Shown here in pieces: positions 7,974 to 17,516 of a DNA stretch of 64,000 nucleotides. This stretch comes from Maribacter aquivivus (GTDB lineage: Bacteria > Bacteroidota > Bacteroidia > Flavobacteriales > Flavobacteriaceae). Each line of letters starts with the position of its first letter. The stretch's first letter is position 1. The notes under the pieces are model-generated. The model had not been told where the DNA came from. It ran no database searches and saw nothing but the letters and a program-made list of their open reading frames with translations. A program made the translations under genes and the position numbers. Where the stretch lies: the NCBI RefSeq assembly GCF_900142175.1, contig NZ_FQZX01000002.1, positions 787,317-851,316 on the forward strand. Reading direction: 5' to 3'.

Positions 7974-10004
7974 TTACTTTAAAAAATCTACTACTTGTTG
8001 GTATACTTGATCACCGGTGAACCCGAATTTCTCATCCAATACAGTTGCTGGTGCAGAATAACCAAAATGCTCTAAACCGAACACTTTTCCGTTTGCTCCT
8101 GCTAAACCTTCCAAGTTTACAGGAAGACCTGCCGTAAGTCCGAAAACTGGTTTGTTTGGAGGAATTACTTTTTCTTGGTAAGCTTCAGACTGTTGTCTAA
8201 AAATACCTTCTGATGGTATAGAAGCGATATTCACTTTTAGACCTTCTTTCTCTTCTAATAATTTAGTTGCCGCTACCAAAGTTGCAACTTCAGAACCATT
8301 AGCAATCAAAATAACATCTGGATCTGCTACTTCTTGTATTAGGTATCCTCCTTTTTCTGCTCCTAAGGCTTCCTGATAACGGTTACCACTTTTCGCAGGA
8401 AGATCTTTTATCCCTTGACGAGATAAAATAAGTCCGGTTGGCGTTTTTTGGTTTTCCATTGCCATTTTCCAAGCTACATTGGTTTCTTGAGAATCTGCAG
8501 GACGCAATGCTACGAAACTTTGCTCGTGGCTGTGGTTCTTTAATTTCTCTAACAAACGTATTTGTGCTTCTTGCTCTATTGGCTGGTGTGTTGGTCCGTC
8601 CTCACCTACTCTAAAGGCATCATGTGTCCAAACAAACTTCACCGGTAATTCTTGAATACAACTTAAACGTATTGCCGGCTTCATATAATCAGAAAATACG
8701 AAGAATGTTGCCACTACTGCCATTACCCCGCCGTGAAGCGCGATACCGTTTGCCATAGTTGCCATTGTCAATTCTGCTACTCCTGCTTGTAAGAATGCTC
8801 CAGAAAAATCACCTTTCTTTAAAATGTGCGTTTTCTTCAAGAAACCGTCTGTCTTATCACTGTTTGATAAATCTGCAGATGATACGATCATATTCTCTAC
8901 ATTCTGCGCTAAATACGCTAAAACGTTAGATGATGCCGCTCTTGTTGCCTGACCTTCTTTCTGTGCTACAGAACTGAAATCTAAGTCTGGTAATTTACCT
9001 TCCAAGAAACCATCTAATTTTGCAGATAGCTCAGCATTCTCTGAACGCCATGCATCAATCTCTCTTTTCTTAGCTTGTGCTTCGTCTTTCTTTTTATTGA
9101 TAATACCTTCGTAATACTCTTCTACTTTAGCGTAGATATCAAAAGGGTTTGCTACATCTGCACCTAAGTTCAATAAAGTCTTTTCATAATCTGCACCTGT
9201 ATCGCCAATTGGCTTACCGTGTAGTTCTGTATACCCTTCATAAGGCGTGCCGTCTGCAGTTACACAACCTTTACCCATTATCGTTTGACCGATAATCAAT
9301 GTTGGCTTATCTGTTTCCGCATTAGCATCTGTAAGTGCTTTTCTTATTTGATCATGGTCGTGGCCGTCGATAGTAACAACTTTCCATCCCCATGACTCAT
9401 ATTTCATTGCTGTATTCTCTGAAGTAACCTCATCTGTTTTAGATGAAAGTTGAACATCATTAGAATCATAGAACATAATAAAGTTGCTTAGACCTAAGTG
9501 ACCTGCAATTCTACCTGCACCTTGAGAAATTTCTTCTTGTACACCACCATCAGAAATAAATCCATAAATTTTATGGTTCATCCAATCTCCAAAACGTGCT
9601 TTCAAAAAGTTTGCCGCTACTGCAGCACCAACACCCATGGTATGACCTTGACCTAATGGGCCTGATGTATTTTCTATACCTCTTGCAACATCAACTTCTG
9701 GGTGGCCCGGTGTTACCGATCCCCATTGTCTAAAATTAGCTACATCATCTTTTTCATAATTACCTAATAAATAATACTGAGCGTACATTAAAGTAGATAA
9801 GTGCCCAGCATCCATGAAAAAACGGTCACGAAACGGCCACTTCATATCAGAAGGATCGTAGTTGAAAAATTCAGAATATAAAATGTGCATGTAGTCTGCG
9901 CCTCCCATTGGTCCACCTGGGTGTCCAGAGTTTGCCTTTTCTACCATCGCTACAGCTAATGCCCTTATATTATCGGCTGCTAATTGATCTAGTTCCTTGT
10001 TCAT
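7974..10004 (-). CDS. tkt: Transketolase
   Basis: A 676-residue full-length transketolase. The N-terminal thiamine diphosphate-binding part has AVEKANSGHPGGPMG-like and SDGGVQEE (GDG-type) segments. The pyrimidine-binding domain (about residues 350-520) contains the EDGPTHQPIE motif, and a C-terminal domain follows. It transfers two-carbon units between ketoses and aldoses in the pentose phosphate pathway, with thiamine diphosphate and a divalent cation. It is the first gene of an operon with transaldolase. A TAnnTTTG -7 element 60 bp upstream is the likely promoter. Confidence 0.96.
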   Translation of the reverse strand: MNKELDQLAADNIRALAVAMVEKANSGHPGGPMGGADYMHILYSEFFNYDPSDMKWPFRDRFFMDAGHLSTLMYAQYYLLGNYEKDDVANFRQWGSVTPGHPEVDVARGIENTSGPLGQGHTMGVGAAVAANFLKARFGDWMNHKIYGFISDGGVQEEISQGAGRIAGHLGLSNFIMFYDSNDVQLSSKTDEVTSENTAMKYESWGWKVVTIDGHDHDQIRKALTDANAETDKPTLIIGQTIMGKGCVTADGTPYEGYTELHGKPIGDTGADYEKTLLNLGADVANPFDIYAKVEEYYEGIINKKKDEAQAKKREIDAWRSENAELSAKLDGFLEGKLPDLDFSSVAQKEGQATRAASSNVLAYLAQNVENMIVSSADLSNSDKTDGFLKKTHILKKGDFSGAFLQAGVAELTMATMANGIALHGGVMAVVATFFVFSDYMKPAIRLSCIQELPVKFVWTHDAFRVGEDGPTHQPIEQEAQIRLLEKLKNHSHEQSFVALRPADSQETNVAWKMAMENQKTPTGLILSRQGIKDLPAKSGNRYQEALGAEKGGYLIQEVADPDVILIANGSEVATLVAATKLLEEKEGLKVNIASIPSEGIFRQQSEAYQEKVIPPNKPVFGLTAGLPVNLEGLAGANGKVFGLEHFGYSAPATVLDEKFGFTGDQVYQQVVDFLK

Positions 10005-10063
10005 TATATTATTAGATTATTTTTCAGGTTCGTGTTTATTTTATGATCTACTAAAATCTCCCC

Positions 10064-10071
10064 CAAAGATA
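10064..10071 (-). promoter_or_regulatory. Likely -7 element of the tkt-tal operon
   Basis: The minus strand reads TATCTTTG, a perfect TAnnTTTG, about 60 bp before the tkt start. No convincing -33 TTTG is seen at the expected distance. Confidence 0.5.
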
Positions 10072-10399
10072 CTTTATATAAGGCGCTAATTAAAATATTT
10101 CACCCAACATAATTCTATAGAATTCAAGTCATAAGCGCTCATACGCCAGTAGTTTCTAATATATTTTGTTGCGAAAGGGTTTTCGAAAACATTATATGAA
10201 TCATTTTTTAACCCAATTCACCTTTAATTACTATAAGTAAGACACTTACGGTGTACATTTGTACCCTTCATGCATTTTTAGAGAAAGATGTTAATTTTTA
10301 CCTATTCAAACTCTTATAAAACTGACAACCTTTGTTATGTAACGTTTTAGTACAATTCTGTTTACATTGGATGTTCTCCTATACACTACAATTTTGCTT
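10072..10399. other. Intergenic region without a recognised gene
   Basis: This spacer separates the divergent tkt and hydrolase genes. It holds a perfect 12-bp palindrome GTTTTCGAAAAC (10179-10190) and a TAnnTTTG match, TACATTTG (10254-10261), on the plus strand. No coding sequence, RNA gene or Crp/Fnr palindrome is seen; the GTAAC at 10338 has no second half. Confidence 0.5.
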
Positions 10400-11335
10400 A
10401 TGACCTCAAAAATAGCTTTACATATCTTCAATTATTTCATCATATTATTTGGTTTCATTTCTACCAGTACTCCTGCATTTGCTCAAGTTACAAACTCCAA
10501 ACCGGATGCTGTACAAATGAAAACCTATAACTATGCCGATACCCTACAGCTTGATTTTTATAGTATTCCGTCTAAAGACATTACATTAAAACCCACAGTT
10601 ATTTTAGTACATGGTGGTGGATTTACTGCTGGACAACGGAATGGTGGTGATGAAAAGCGACTAAGTAAATACCTAGCGGCTAAAGGTTTTAATGTGGCTT
10701 CAATAAATTACAGGCTTTCTAGAAGAGGAAAATCTTTTGGTTGCGATTGCCCTGCTTCTATAAAAATTGATACCTACGTAGAGGCGGTTGCCGATCTTTC
10801 TAAAGCTATTAATTACTTAACGAAAGATTCATTGCCCTTTAAAGCTGATCCCACTAAAATATTCTTGATCGGTAGTAGTGCCGGTGCCGAAACCGTTTTG
10901 AATTTTCAATTTATGCGATATGATTATCGTTTTAAAAGACTGCCCTACCCAAATGCTAAAATTGCAGGATTAGTAAGTTTTTCTGGTGCTGTATTAGATG
11001 AAAATTATATTGATGCCAGCAATAAGACTCCTGCCCTATTTTTTCACGGAGTTAAAGATTCCGTTGTTCCTTATGATACGAATCCGCATCGATTTTGCAC
11101 CCCTACCGATGTTGGTTATATACGTATTAACGGGCCTAAAGCTATTGCCGAACGCCTTTCTGAGATTGATGGGTATTACAAAGTGTACTTCAATGCCGAA
11201 GGCGGACACGAATGGGCGTCTCTCGGATACGAATTTCCTGAATTGATCTATGAATTTTTAGAAGATATTTTACGTGGTGATGATACGATGAAAGAATTTG
11301 AATCGATTACCTCGCCCATAGATAGTAAAGAATAG
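10400..11335 (+). CDS. Secreted alpha/beta-hydrolase (esterase/lipase-like)
   Basis: From the ATG at 10400 the protein has 311 residues and a signal peptide ending near STPAFAQ; an in-frame ATG at 10367 would add 11 residues in front of an already complete signal, so it is less likely. The hydrolase fold is marked by the oxyanion motif HGGGF, the nucleophile elbow GSSAGA, and a late HEW histidine (EGGHEW). It probably cleaves carboxyl esters outside the cytoplasmic membrane; the substrate is unknown. It ends 3 bp from the convergent VIT1-family gene and seems to be a single-gene unit. Confidence 0.85.
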   Translation: MTSKIALHIFNYFIILFGFISTSTPAFAQVTNSKPDAVQMKTYNYADTLQLDFYSIPSKDITLKPTVILVHGGGFTAGQRNGGDEKRLSKYLAAKGFNVASINYRLSRRGKSFGCDCPASIKIDTYVEAVADLSKAINYLTKDSLPFKADPTKIFLIGSSAGAETVLNFQFMRYDYRFKRLPYPNAKIAGLVSFSGAVLDENYIDASNKTPALFFHGVKDSVVPYDTNPHRFCTPTDVGYIRINGPKAIAERLSEIDGYYKVYFNAEGGHEWASLGYEFPELIYEFLEDILRGDDTMKEFESITSPIDSKE

Positions 11336-11337
11336 TA

Positions 11338-12027
11338 CTACGCCACATTTACCCCGAACAAATGCCCGATCAATGCGGTGATGACCATAGCTACGGTTCC
11401 CCAAAAACTGATTCTTAATACGGCTGTCAATATATTCGAACCTCCTGCTTTTGCTGCGATGGCGCCTAAAACTGCCAAGAACGCTACCGCAAAACCATAT
11501 TGAACGTATTCCATTTGCTCTAACGGACCAAAATAAGCAACCAGAACAGGAAGCAATCCGCCGAAAACAAAAGATGCGCCAGATGATAATGCCGCCAATA
11601 ACGGATTTGCCTGTGTAATATCATTGATACCCAGTTCATCTCTGGCATGTGCACCTAAGGCATCATATGCGGTTAACTGTGTAGCTACTTGCATGGCTAA
11701 ATCTGAATCTAAACCGCGCTCTTCATAAATTAAGGCCAGTTCTTTAAGTTCTTCCTCGGGCATTTCTTCTAGCTCTTTCATTTCACGAGCTAGATCGGCT
11801 TTTTCTAAATCTTCTTGTGAACTTACAGATACATATTCACCTGCAGCCATTGACAAAGCGCCTGCCACCAAACCTGCGACGCCCGCTAAAATAATAGGCT
11901 CTCTGGTAGTACTTGCCGCTGCGACACCAATTACCAAACTTGCTGTAGACAAAATACCATCATTGGCACCAAGCACTGCTGCTCGCAACCAATTACTTCG
12001 TGTACCATAATGCTTTTCGTCTTGCAT
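11338..12027 (-). CDS. VIT1/CCC1-family transporter (Fe2+/Mn2+)
   Basis: A 229-residue membrane protein with the VIT1 start NWLRAAVLGANDGILSTASL, a cytoplasmic acidic helical insert (about residues 75-125, rich in Glu) and three C-terminal membrane helices. The acidic insert is the metal-binding domain in this family. Members move ferrous iron or manganese out of the cytosol. It stands alone between the convergent hydrolase gene and rpiA. Confidence 0.9.
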   Translation of the reverse strand: MQDEKHYGTRSNWLRAAVLGANDGILSTASLVIGVAAASTTREPIILAGVAGLVAGALSMAAGEYVSVSSQEDLEKADLAREMKELEEMPEEELKELALIYEERGLDSDLAMQVATQLTAYDALGAHARDELGINDITQANPLLAALSSGASFVFGGLLPVLVAYFGPLEQMEYVQYGFAVAFLAVLGAIAAKAGGSNILTAVLRISFWGTVAMVITALIGHLFGVNVA

Positions 12028-12256
12028 AGTTTATTCTTTTTTGTAACCTCAGATGACCACTTGTGTATCCTCTTTAGTCTTTAATTCGTCATTTTACACC
12101 TTCGAAAAAAGTTTATTTTACACATCAAGAACTTTAATTACTTGGTAAGTTCTCGATACAATTTTTTTCCATTTTATTCCAAAAAATCACTCGAAGTGAC
12201 ATTCGTTTTTATCAAAAAAATTGTCCACAAGTGTTTTCTTAACTGCCTTTTAGACC

Positions 12257-12934
12257 TTATCGCTTTTTTATAATAGCTTTCTCCCCTTTGCCAATAATAA
12301 CCAAATTGGTGGTAGTCAAGAATAATCCTGTTTCTACGATGCCCGGTATTGTTTTTAATTGCTGTTCTAAATCGGTTAGCTTTATATCGGTATCCCAAAT
12401 ATCAATATCAACGATATCATTATTCTCATCGGTTTTGTAATCTTCTGTACCTCTCATTCGCTGTACAGGCGCCAATTTCATACCCTCCAATTCTTTAATA
12501 ATTAGTTGGGTGGCAAAGGGTATCGTTTCTATAGGCAACTTGAACTTACCTAATTTAGAAACACTCTTAGACGAATCAGCAATAATGATATTCATATCAG
12601 AATTATGGGCCACGATTTTTTCTCGAAGTAATGCTCCGCCTCCACCTTTGATCAACTGAAAATCTTCATCGACCTCATCTGCACCATCAATGGTAACATC
12701 TAATCTTTTTGCTTCTGCAAGGGTAATCACATGTATACCCATTTTTTTTGCTAATTTTTCAGTTTCGTCAGATGTTGCTACGGCCTTAAGTTCTAGTCCG
12801 TTCTGTACCATTTCGCCAATAGCTTCAATCATATAAAATGCAGTAGACCCAGTGCCTAGACCAACGGTCATACCTGATTTTATATATTTTACTGCTTCTA
12901 ATGCTGCTACTTTCTTCTCGTTTACCGCGCTCAC
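12257..12934 (-). CDS. rpiA: Ribose-5-phosphate isomerase A
   Basis: A 225-residue protein of normal RpiA length. It shows the phosphate-binding GLGTGSTA segment near residue 25, the active-site DGADEVD near 80-86, and KGGGGALLREK near 92-102. It interconverts ribose 5-phosphate and ribulose 5-phosphate, the same pathway as the tkt-tal operon 2 kb away. The start follows a promoter whose -7 box lies 30 bp upstream. Confidence 0.95.
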   Translation of the reverse strand: MSAVNEKKVAALEAVKYIKSGMTVGLGTGSTAFYMIEAIGEMVQNGLELKAVATSDETEKLAKKMGIHVITLAEAKRLDVTIDGADEVDEDFQLIKGGGGALLREKIVAHNSDMNIIIADSSKSVSKLGKFKLPIETIPFATQLIIKELEGMKLAPVQRMRGTEDYKTDENNDIVDIDIWDTDIKLTDLEQQLKTIPGIVETGLFLTTTNLVIIGKGEKAIIKKR

Positions 12935-12963
12935 TTTATGGTTATATTATGGTTATTTGGCGC

Positions 12964-12996
12964 TAAAGATATTTAGAAATAATTGATAGCATTCAA
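12964..12996 (-). promoter_or_regulatory. rpiA promoter
   Basis: On the minus strand TATCTTTA (12971-12964) matches TAnnTTT(G/A), with a TTG about 22 bp upstream (12996-12994). This is the standard Bacteroidota housekeeping promoter form. Confidence 0.5.
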
Positions 12997-13063
12997 CATA
13001 GCATAAAGTAATCTCCAAAATTTTGTGATTAAACTTTGGCAATCAATTTTTAAAAGGAAAATC

Positions 13064-13936
13064 TTAATGACTAATACTGATGTTATTTTCAATTAATTGT
13101 AATGATAACATGGGCACATGGCAGCAGAAAATAGATTTACCAACAATATAATCATTGCACAAGTTTCTTAAATAGCTATTTGCATTGTTAGACAAAACAA
13201 GTAACTGGCAATTAGTATGATCAACATACCTTTTTAAAGTGGTTGTTAAGGAACCTTCGGTATCTAATTTGTAGAAATTATGATAAACAGACCCTAGTTT
13301 TTTAGCTATAATCTCATGATTTATCTGTTGCAACTCTGTAATCTGAGGCCTAGCATTTTGGATACTCGCAATTTGTACCGTACTATTAAAATAACGTGCC
13401 AAATCTACTACTGGGCTTAATTCTTCACTCTTAAATAAATGGTTGAATTCTGATACGACAGAAATGGAATGTAAGTTTTCAAAAACTGCCCTTGGCGGTA
13501 TAACCATTACCGGACATTTATTGATATGGTTTAATATTCTTACCGTATTTCTTCCTAAGAAAATAGATTCATCATCTGCACCACCGCTGGCACTCATAAT
13601 TACAAAATCTATGTGCCGCTTTTCTATTACGTCTTTTACTTCGTCAATAAGCATTGAGAAGCTAGAAATTGTTTTATAGCTATGGAGCGGATTATTACAT
13701 TGTTTTTTAATACGCTGAAGAACCTTTTTCAATCCTTTTTCTGATGCTGTTTGCGCAGAATAATCTTTGGGGGCTTCCGTTACTCTCCCCGCCATTAAAC
13801 GGTTACTATGTAATTCTGGAGTATAGGCGTTTAAGAAATAGAATACACATTCAGATTCTGCGAATAATTGCATGGCGTACTTGGTAGCATTCCATGCAGG
13901 TATCGAAAAATCGGTCGGTATTAATATATTTTTCAT
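13064..13936 (-). CDS. Universal stress protein, tandem UspA domains
   Basis: A 290-residue protein with two UspA-like halves (about residues 1-145 and 150-285). The first starts MKNILIPTDFSIPAWNA and has the IMSASGG...LGRNTVRILNHINKCPVMVIPP segment; the second is degenerate. Such proteins bind nucleotides or act as cytoplasmic stress modulators, often under low oxygen. An FNR-type site with perfect spacing to a -7 box lies in front of it, so it should be switched on by the neighbouring regulator. A second protein of this family is encoded at 34598-35419, next to hemN. Confidence 0.85.
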   Translation of the reverse strand: MKNILIPTDFSIPAWNATKYAMQLFAESECVFYFLNAYTPELHSNRLMAGRVTEAPKDYSAQTASEKGLKKVLQRIKKQCNNPLHSYKTISSFSMLIDEVKDVIEKRHIDFVIMSASGGADDESIFLGRNTVRILNHINKCPVMVIPPRAVFENLHSISVVSEFNHLFKSEELSPVVDLARYFNSTVQIASIQNARPQITELQQINHEIIAKKLGSVYHNFYKLDTEGSLTTTLKRYVDHTNCQLLVLSNNANSYLRNLCNDYIVGKSIFCCHVPMLSLQLIENNISISH

Positions 13937-13959
13937 AAATGAGACACATCATTTGATGA

Positions 13960-14002
13960 TAAATGTAGCCTCCCTACAGAACTGAAACTATGACATTTAT
14001 CA
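13960..14002 (-). promoter_or_regulatory. FNR-type site plus -7 box for the stress-protein gene
   Basis: TGACATTTATCA (13991-14002) lies 23 bp from TACATTTA (13967-13960, minus strand), and the gene starts 23 bp further on. The dyad centre is 29 nt before the -7 box, as at the other sites of this set. Confidence 0.75.
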
Positions 14003-14016
14003 GAATACTAAAATAT

Positions 14017-14706
14017 TTAAAATCCCTCAGCCAGTTCTTGCAACAATTCCTCTTCTACAATCCCAATCTTTTTCCCATCTGTCTTTATAAGTCCTTTTTT
14101 CTTAAACTCAGATATCATACGAATTAAAGATTCTGTTGCCGCCCCAACAATATTCGCATAATCATCTCTACTAAGTGTCAATAATAGAAATCCGTTTTCA
14201 TCTTCTCCATAGTTTTTCTTCAAATAAGCAAATGCCTCAGCCAAACGCTGTTTCACTGTTTTTTGAGACATATTTACAATAACGTCATCTGCCTCTTTTA
14301 GATCATGCGCCATATGTCGCAATACTTCTAAAGAAAAATAAGGGTTAGTATTTAATGTGTTCGATATTACTTCTTTAGGTATAAAACACACTTCCATATC
14401 ACTAATAGCGGTAGCACTTAAATTGGTAAAATCTTCTGCAATGACAGAGCGTTGCCCCATAATTTCACCTCTATTGGTCAATTTTACTATTTGCTCTTTA
14501 CCGTTGCTACTTAATTTAGATAATTTAGAAACGCCTTCTCGCACACAAAATACACCATCAAGCTTCTGCCCTTCTATAAATAAAGCCTCTCCTTTTTTTA
14601 TCTTCTTAGAGGTTTTAGAGTCCGCTACCTTCTTTAATTCGTCTTTGCTCAATGCACGGAGTGAATTAAACTGTCGGATAATGCAATTTTCACATCTACT
14701 TTCCAT
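14017..14706 (-). CDS. FNR-like Crp/Fnr-family regulator
   Basis: A 229-residue Crp/Fnr protein: a cyclic-nucleotide-like beta-roll (about 25-135), a dimer helix and a C-terminal HTH (about 175-215). The recognition helix AATESLIRMI aligns with that of E. coli FNR and keeps the Glu and Arg that read TGA. Four cysteines (5, 8, 54, 107) are present, two as an N-terminal CxxC, so an oxygen-labile iron-sulfur cluster is possible, but the third N-terminal FNR cysteine is missing. It probably activates the adjacent cbb3 operon, nosZ operon, hemN and itself under low oxygen. A TGA-N6-TCA site lies 53 bp upstream of its start, shared with the divergent copper ATPase gene. Confidence 0.88.
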   Translation of the reverse strand: MESRCENCIIRQFNSLRALSKDELKKVADSKTSKKIKKGEALFIEGQKLDGVFCVREGVSKLSKLSSNGKEQIVKLTNRGEIMGQRSVIAEDFTNLSATAISDMEVCFIPKEVISNTLNTNPYFSLEVLRHMAHDLKEADDVIVNMSQKTVKQRLAEAFAYLKKNYGEDENGFLLLTLSRDDYANIVGAATESLIRMISEFKKKGLIKTDGKKIGIVEEELLQELAEGF

Positions 14707-14728
14707 AGCTTCATAAATTAAACTTAGG

Positions 14729-14802
14729 CAAAATTAAACAAGCCTATAATGGTAGTAACTGACATTTATCATGTTTTAGAAACTGTATCATTTTCACCTT
14801 TG
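14729..14802. promoter_or_regulatory. Shared FNR-type site between fnr-like gene and ccoI-type ATPase
   Basis: TGACATTTATCA (14760-14771) is flanked on both sides at 23 bp by -7 boxes: TAATTTTG on the minus strand (14736-14729, towards the regulator) and CACCTTTG on the plus strand (14795-14802, towards the ATPase). One site can thus serve both divergent genes. Confidence 0.75.
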
Positions 14803-14824
14803 TAATTATTATTCTTTAATATTT

Positions 14825-17221
14825 ATGCAGGCAACTAATTGTTTTCATTGTGGTGATCCTTGTGATAGACAACTTATAACATTTGATGAAAAATCATTTT
14901 GTTGTGCTGGTTGTAAAACAGTTTATGAAATTTTTTCAACTAACGACTTGTCTCACTATTATGAACTCCAAGCAGCTGCAGGCTCTACACCTGATGTCAT
15001 TGAAGGTAAATATGATTTTCTAGACAACGAAGAAATCATAGCCAAACTAACAGAATTTAATGATGGCAATATTCAAATCATAAATCTATATATACCTACC
15101 ATTCATTGTAGCTCGTGTATTTGGATTTTAGAGAATTTGAATAAGCTCAATAAGAATGTTACGAATTCTCAAGTAGATTTTCCGAAGAAAACAATTCGTA
15201 TCACCTACAAAAAAGAGGGTTTCAGCTTAAAAGAGCTAGTCTTACTTTTAGCTAAAATAGGGTACGAACCTTATATCTCTTTAGAGGATTTTGACGGTAA
15301 AAAGAAGGTCTCTGATAAAACCTTAATTTACAAACTAGGTGTTGCCGGTTTTGCTTTTGGTAATGTAATGTTTCTCTCTTTTCCTGAATATTTCGACTTA
15401 AATTCAAGCGCCGCTTCTGGTGGTGAGTATTGGCTAAATAAATACCAAGACTTATTTAGATGGATGATGTTCATTTTCTCGTTACCCGTAATATTTTATG
15501 CTGGATCGGATTATTTCGTATCGGCATTCAAAGGGCTACGGGCTAAGCTTTTAAATATTGATGTGCCAATCGCTCTTGGTATTTTAGTACTATTCCTAAG
15601 AAGTACCTACGATATAGCTTTTAATTTAGGTAGCGGATTTTTCGACTCCCTTACCGGACTCGTATTTTTTCTACTACTAGGTAAATTCTTTCAACAAAGA
15701 ACGTATAGCTTTTTATCATTTGAGCGCGATTACAAATCATACTTCCCCATTGCCATTACTAGACTGAACTTAAAGGGTAAAGAAGAAACTGTGCCTGTTC
15801 AAGAAATTGAAAAAGGAGACAGAATATTGATCCGTAACGAAGAAATGATTCCTGTAGATGGTACTCTAGTGTACGGTAATGCACAAATTGACTACAGTTT
15901 TGTTTCTGGTGAATCTGAACCCGTTTCTAAAAATATTGGAGAACAAGTTTTTGCCGGTGGAAAGCAACTTAATGGTGTCATTGAAATGATTGCTTTAAAA
16001 TCAGTATCGCAAAGCTATTTGACACAGTTATGGGGAAATGCCATTTTTAAGACAGACAAGGTTACCGCTTTTCAAAACCTTACGGATAGTATTGGCAAAC
16101 GTTTTACCATTGCCGTACTTTCTATTGCATTTATTGCTACTGCTTTTTGGTTATTCTATGACCCTTCTAAAGCCATGAACGTTTTTACGGCGGTATTGAT
16201 TATAGCTTGCCCATGCGCAATAGCATTAGCCTCACCATTTACCTTGGGGAATATGCTACGTATTTTTGGTAAGAAAAAATTCTATATTAAAGACACCCAA
16301 ACCATTGAGCGCTTAGCAAAAATAGATACTGCAATTTTTGATAAAACAGGAACTATTACAACCACCCAAAAAAGCACGGCGCACTACGAAGGTATGCCTT
16401 TAACACCCGATGAAGAATCTATACTTAAGAATACCATTAGAGCTTCTAACCACCCTTTAAGTAGATCTTTATATGATCTACTTAAAGAACAGAATATCAT
16501 TACTTTAGATGAATACGAAGAGCATGTTGGCAAAGGTCTGGAAAGTTCTAAAGATGACATAAATATGAAGATTGGTTCTGCCAATTTTGTGGGTAATGCC
16601 ATCTCAGAGAATGTGCTAGACACCTCTATTTACATCAGTTCTAATAATGCTTATAAGGGCAGATATGTTTTTCAAAATCAATATCGTGACGGACTCTCAT
16701 CTGTTTTCAAAGAGATGTCTGAAACGCTAAATTTGGCGATACTTTCTGGTGATAATGAAGGAGAAAAAGAGCGACTAGAAGCATTGTTACCAAAATTGAC
16801 TCCACTCTACTTCAATCAGAAACCCGAAACGAAACTAGAGTTCATAAAATCTTTACAAGATCAAGGCAAAAAAGTATTGATGGTAGGCGACGGATTAAAT
16901 GATGCCGGGGCACTTGCACAAAGTAATGTAGGTATTGCCATATCTGAAAATATCAATGTATTCTCGCCTGCTTGCGATGCCATCTTAGATGCTTCTAAAT
17001 TTCAACAATTGTACAGCTATATTCTTGCATCTAAAAAGGCGATTCGTATTATTAAAATGAGCTTTATGCTATCGTTGCTCTATAATTGTGTAGGACTTTA
17101 TTTTGCCATTACAGGGCAGTTAGAGCCCGTTATAGCTGCAATTCTAATGCCGTTAAGCTCTATTACCATTGTTATTTTTACCACTGTAATGACTAATCTT
17201 ATTGGCAGAAAGCTTCCATAA
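14825..17221 (+). CDS. ccoI: Copper-transporting P1B-type ATPase (CcoI/FixI-like)
   Basis: A 798-residue heavy-metal P-type ATPase. An N-terminal cysteine cluster (C6, C9, C13, C26, C27, C30) resembles the zinc-ribbon of CcoI proteins. It is followed by an HMA-like CSSC (95-98), membrane helices, CPC (462-464), the phosphorylation motif DKTG at 506, and GDGLND at 688-693. It exports copper for insertion into the cbb3 oxidase. Its place directly before ccoS-ccoNO supports the CcoI role over general copper detoxification. The gene is divergent from the FNR-like regulator and shares its control site. Confidence 0.93.
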   Translation: MQATNCFHCGDPCDRQLITFDEKSFCCAGCKTVYEIFSTNDLSHYYELQAAAGSTPDVIEGKYDFLDNEEIIAKLTEFNDGNIQIINLYIPTIHCSSCIWILENLNKLNKNVTNSQVDFPKKTIRITYKKEGFSLKELVLLLAKIGYEPYISLEDFDGKKKVSDKTLIYKLGVAGFAFGNVMFLSFPEYFDLNSSAASGGEYWLNKYQDLFRWMMFIFSLPVIFYAGSDYFVSAFKGLRAKLLNIDVPIALGILVLFLRSTYDIAFNLGSGFFDSLTGLVFFLLLGKFFQQRTYSFLSFERDYKSYFPIAITRLNLKGKEETVPVQEIEKGDRILIRNEEMIPVDGTLVYGNAQIDYSFVSGESEPVSKNIGEQVFAGGKQLNGVIEMIALKSVSQSYLTQLWGNAIFKTDKVTAFQNLTDSIGKRFTIAVLSIAFIATAFWLFYDPSKAMNVFTAVLIIACPCAIALASPFTLGNMLRIFGKKKFYIKDTQTIERLAKIDTAIFDKTGTITTTQKSTAHYEGMPLTPDEESILKNTIRASNHPLSRSLYDLLKEQNIITLDEYEEHVGKGLESSKDDINMKIGSANFVGNAISENVLDTSIYISSNNAYKGRYVFQNQYRDGLSSVFKEMSETLNLAILSGDNEGEKERLEALLPKLTPLYFNQKPETKLEFIKSLQDQGKKVLMVGDGLNDAGALAQSNVGIAISENINVFSPACDAILDASKFQQLYSYILASKKAIRIIKMSFMLSLLYNCVGLYFAITGQLEPVIAAILMPLSSITIVIFTTVMTNLIGRKLP

Positions 17222-17454
17222 TTGTTATTTATAGGAAATTTATCTTCAGGTAATAACTGTTATCAACAAATATATTATACTCCAACTTACATTCATCTTA
17301 TCATAAATATTTAATCATTTATTTTAACATTGTAAGAATACTATTTCATATTAGCAAAAACCACATAAGTCATTCACTTACAACACAATGTGGTCACTAA
17401 TCAATTACCCTATCTTCAAAACCAATTAAGTTTTTTAAGAAAATTTTTAAAGTA
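17222..17454. other. Spacer between ccoI and ccoS
   Basis: About 230 bp of A/T-rich sequence without a supported gene. The overlapping open frame starting at 17390 is a shadow of the ccoS region. The useful signal is the FNR-type promoter at its right end. Confidence 0.4.
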
Positions 17455-17497
17455 TGACAATTGTCATTTTCTAAGGTTTACAACCCACTTATTTTTA
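17455..17497 (+). promoter_or_regulatory. FNR-type promoter of the ccoSNOQP operon
   Basis: The perfect palindrome TGACAATTGTCA (17455-17466) lies 23 bp before TATTTTTA (17490-17497), a TAnnTTT(G/A) box. The ccoS start follows 19 bp later. This implies a separate oxygen-controlled promoter for the structural oxidase genes. Confidence 0.8.
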
Positions 17498-17516
17498 CAT
17501 CATAATTCAGGTAGGT

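Noticed and set aside
10336..10352. GTAAC followed by GTTTTAGTAC upstream of the hydrolase gene
   Set aside because: The second half does not match GTTAC, and no -7 box lies at the expected distance.
12174..12398. Open frame of 74 residues on the minus strand overlapping the end of rpiA
   Set aside because: It is an out-of-frame shadow; the overlapping rpiA frame is well supported.
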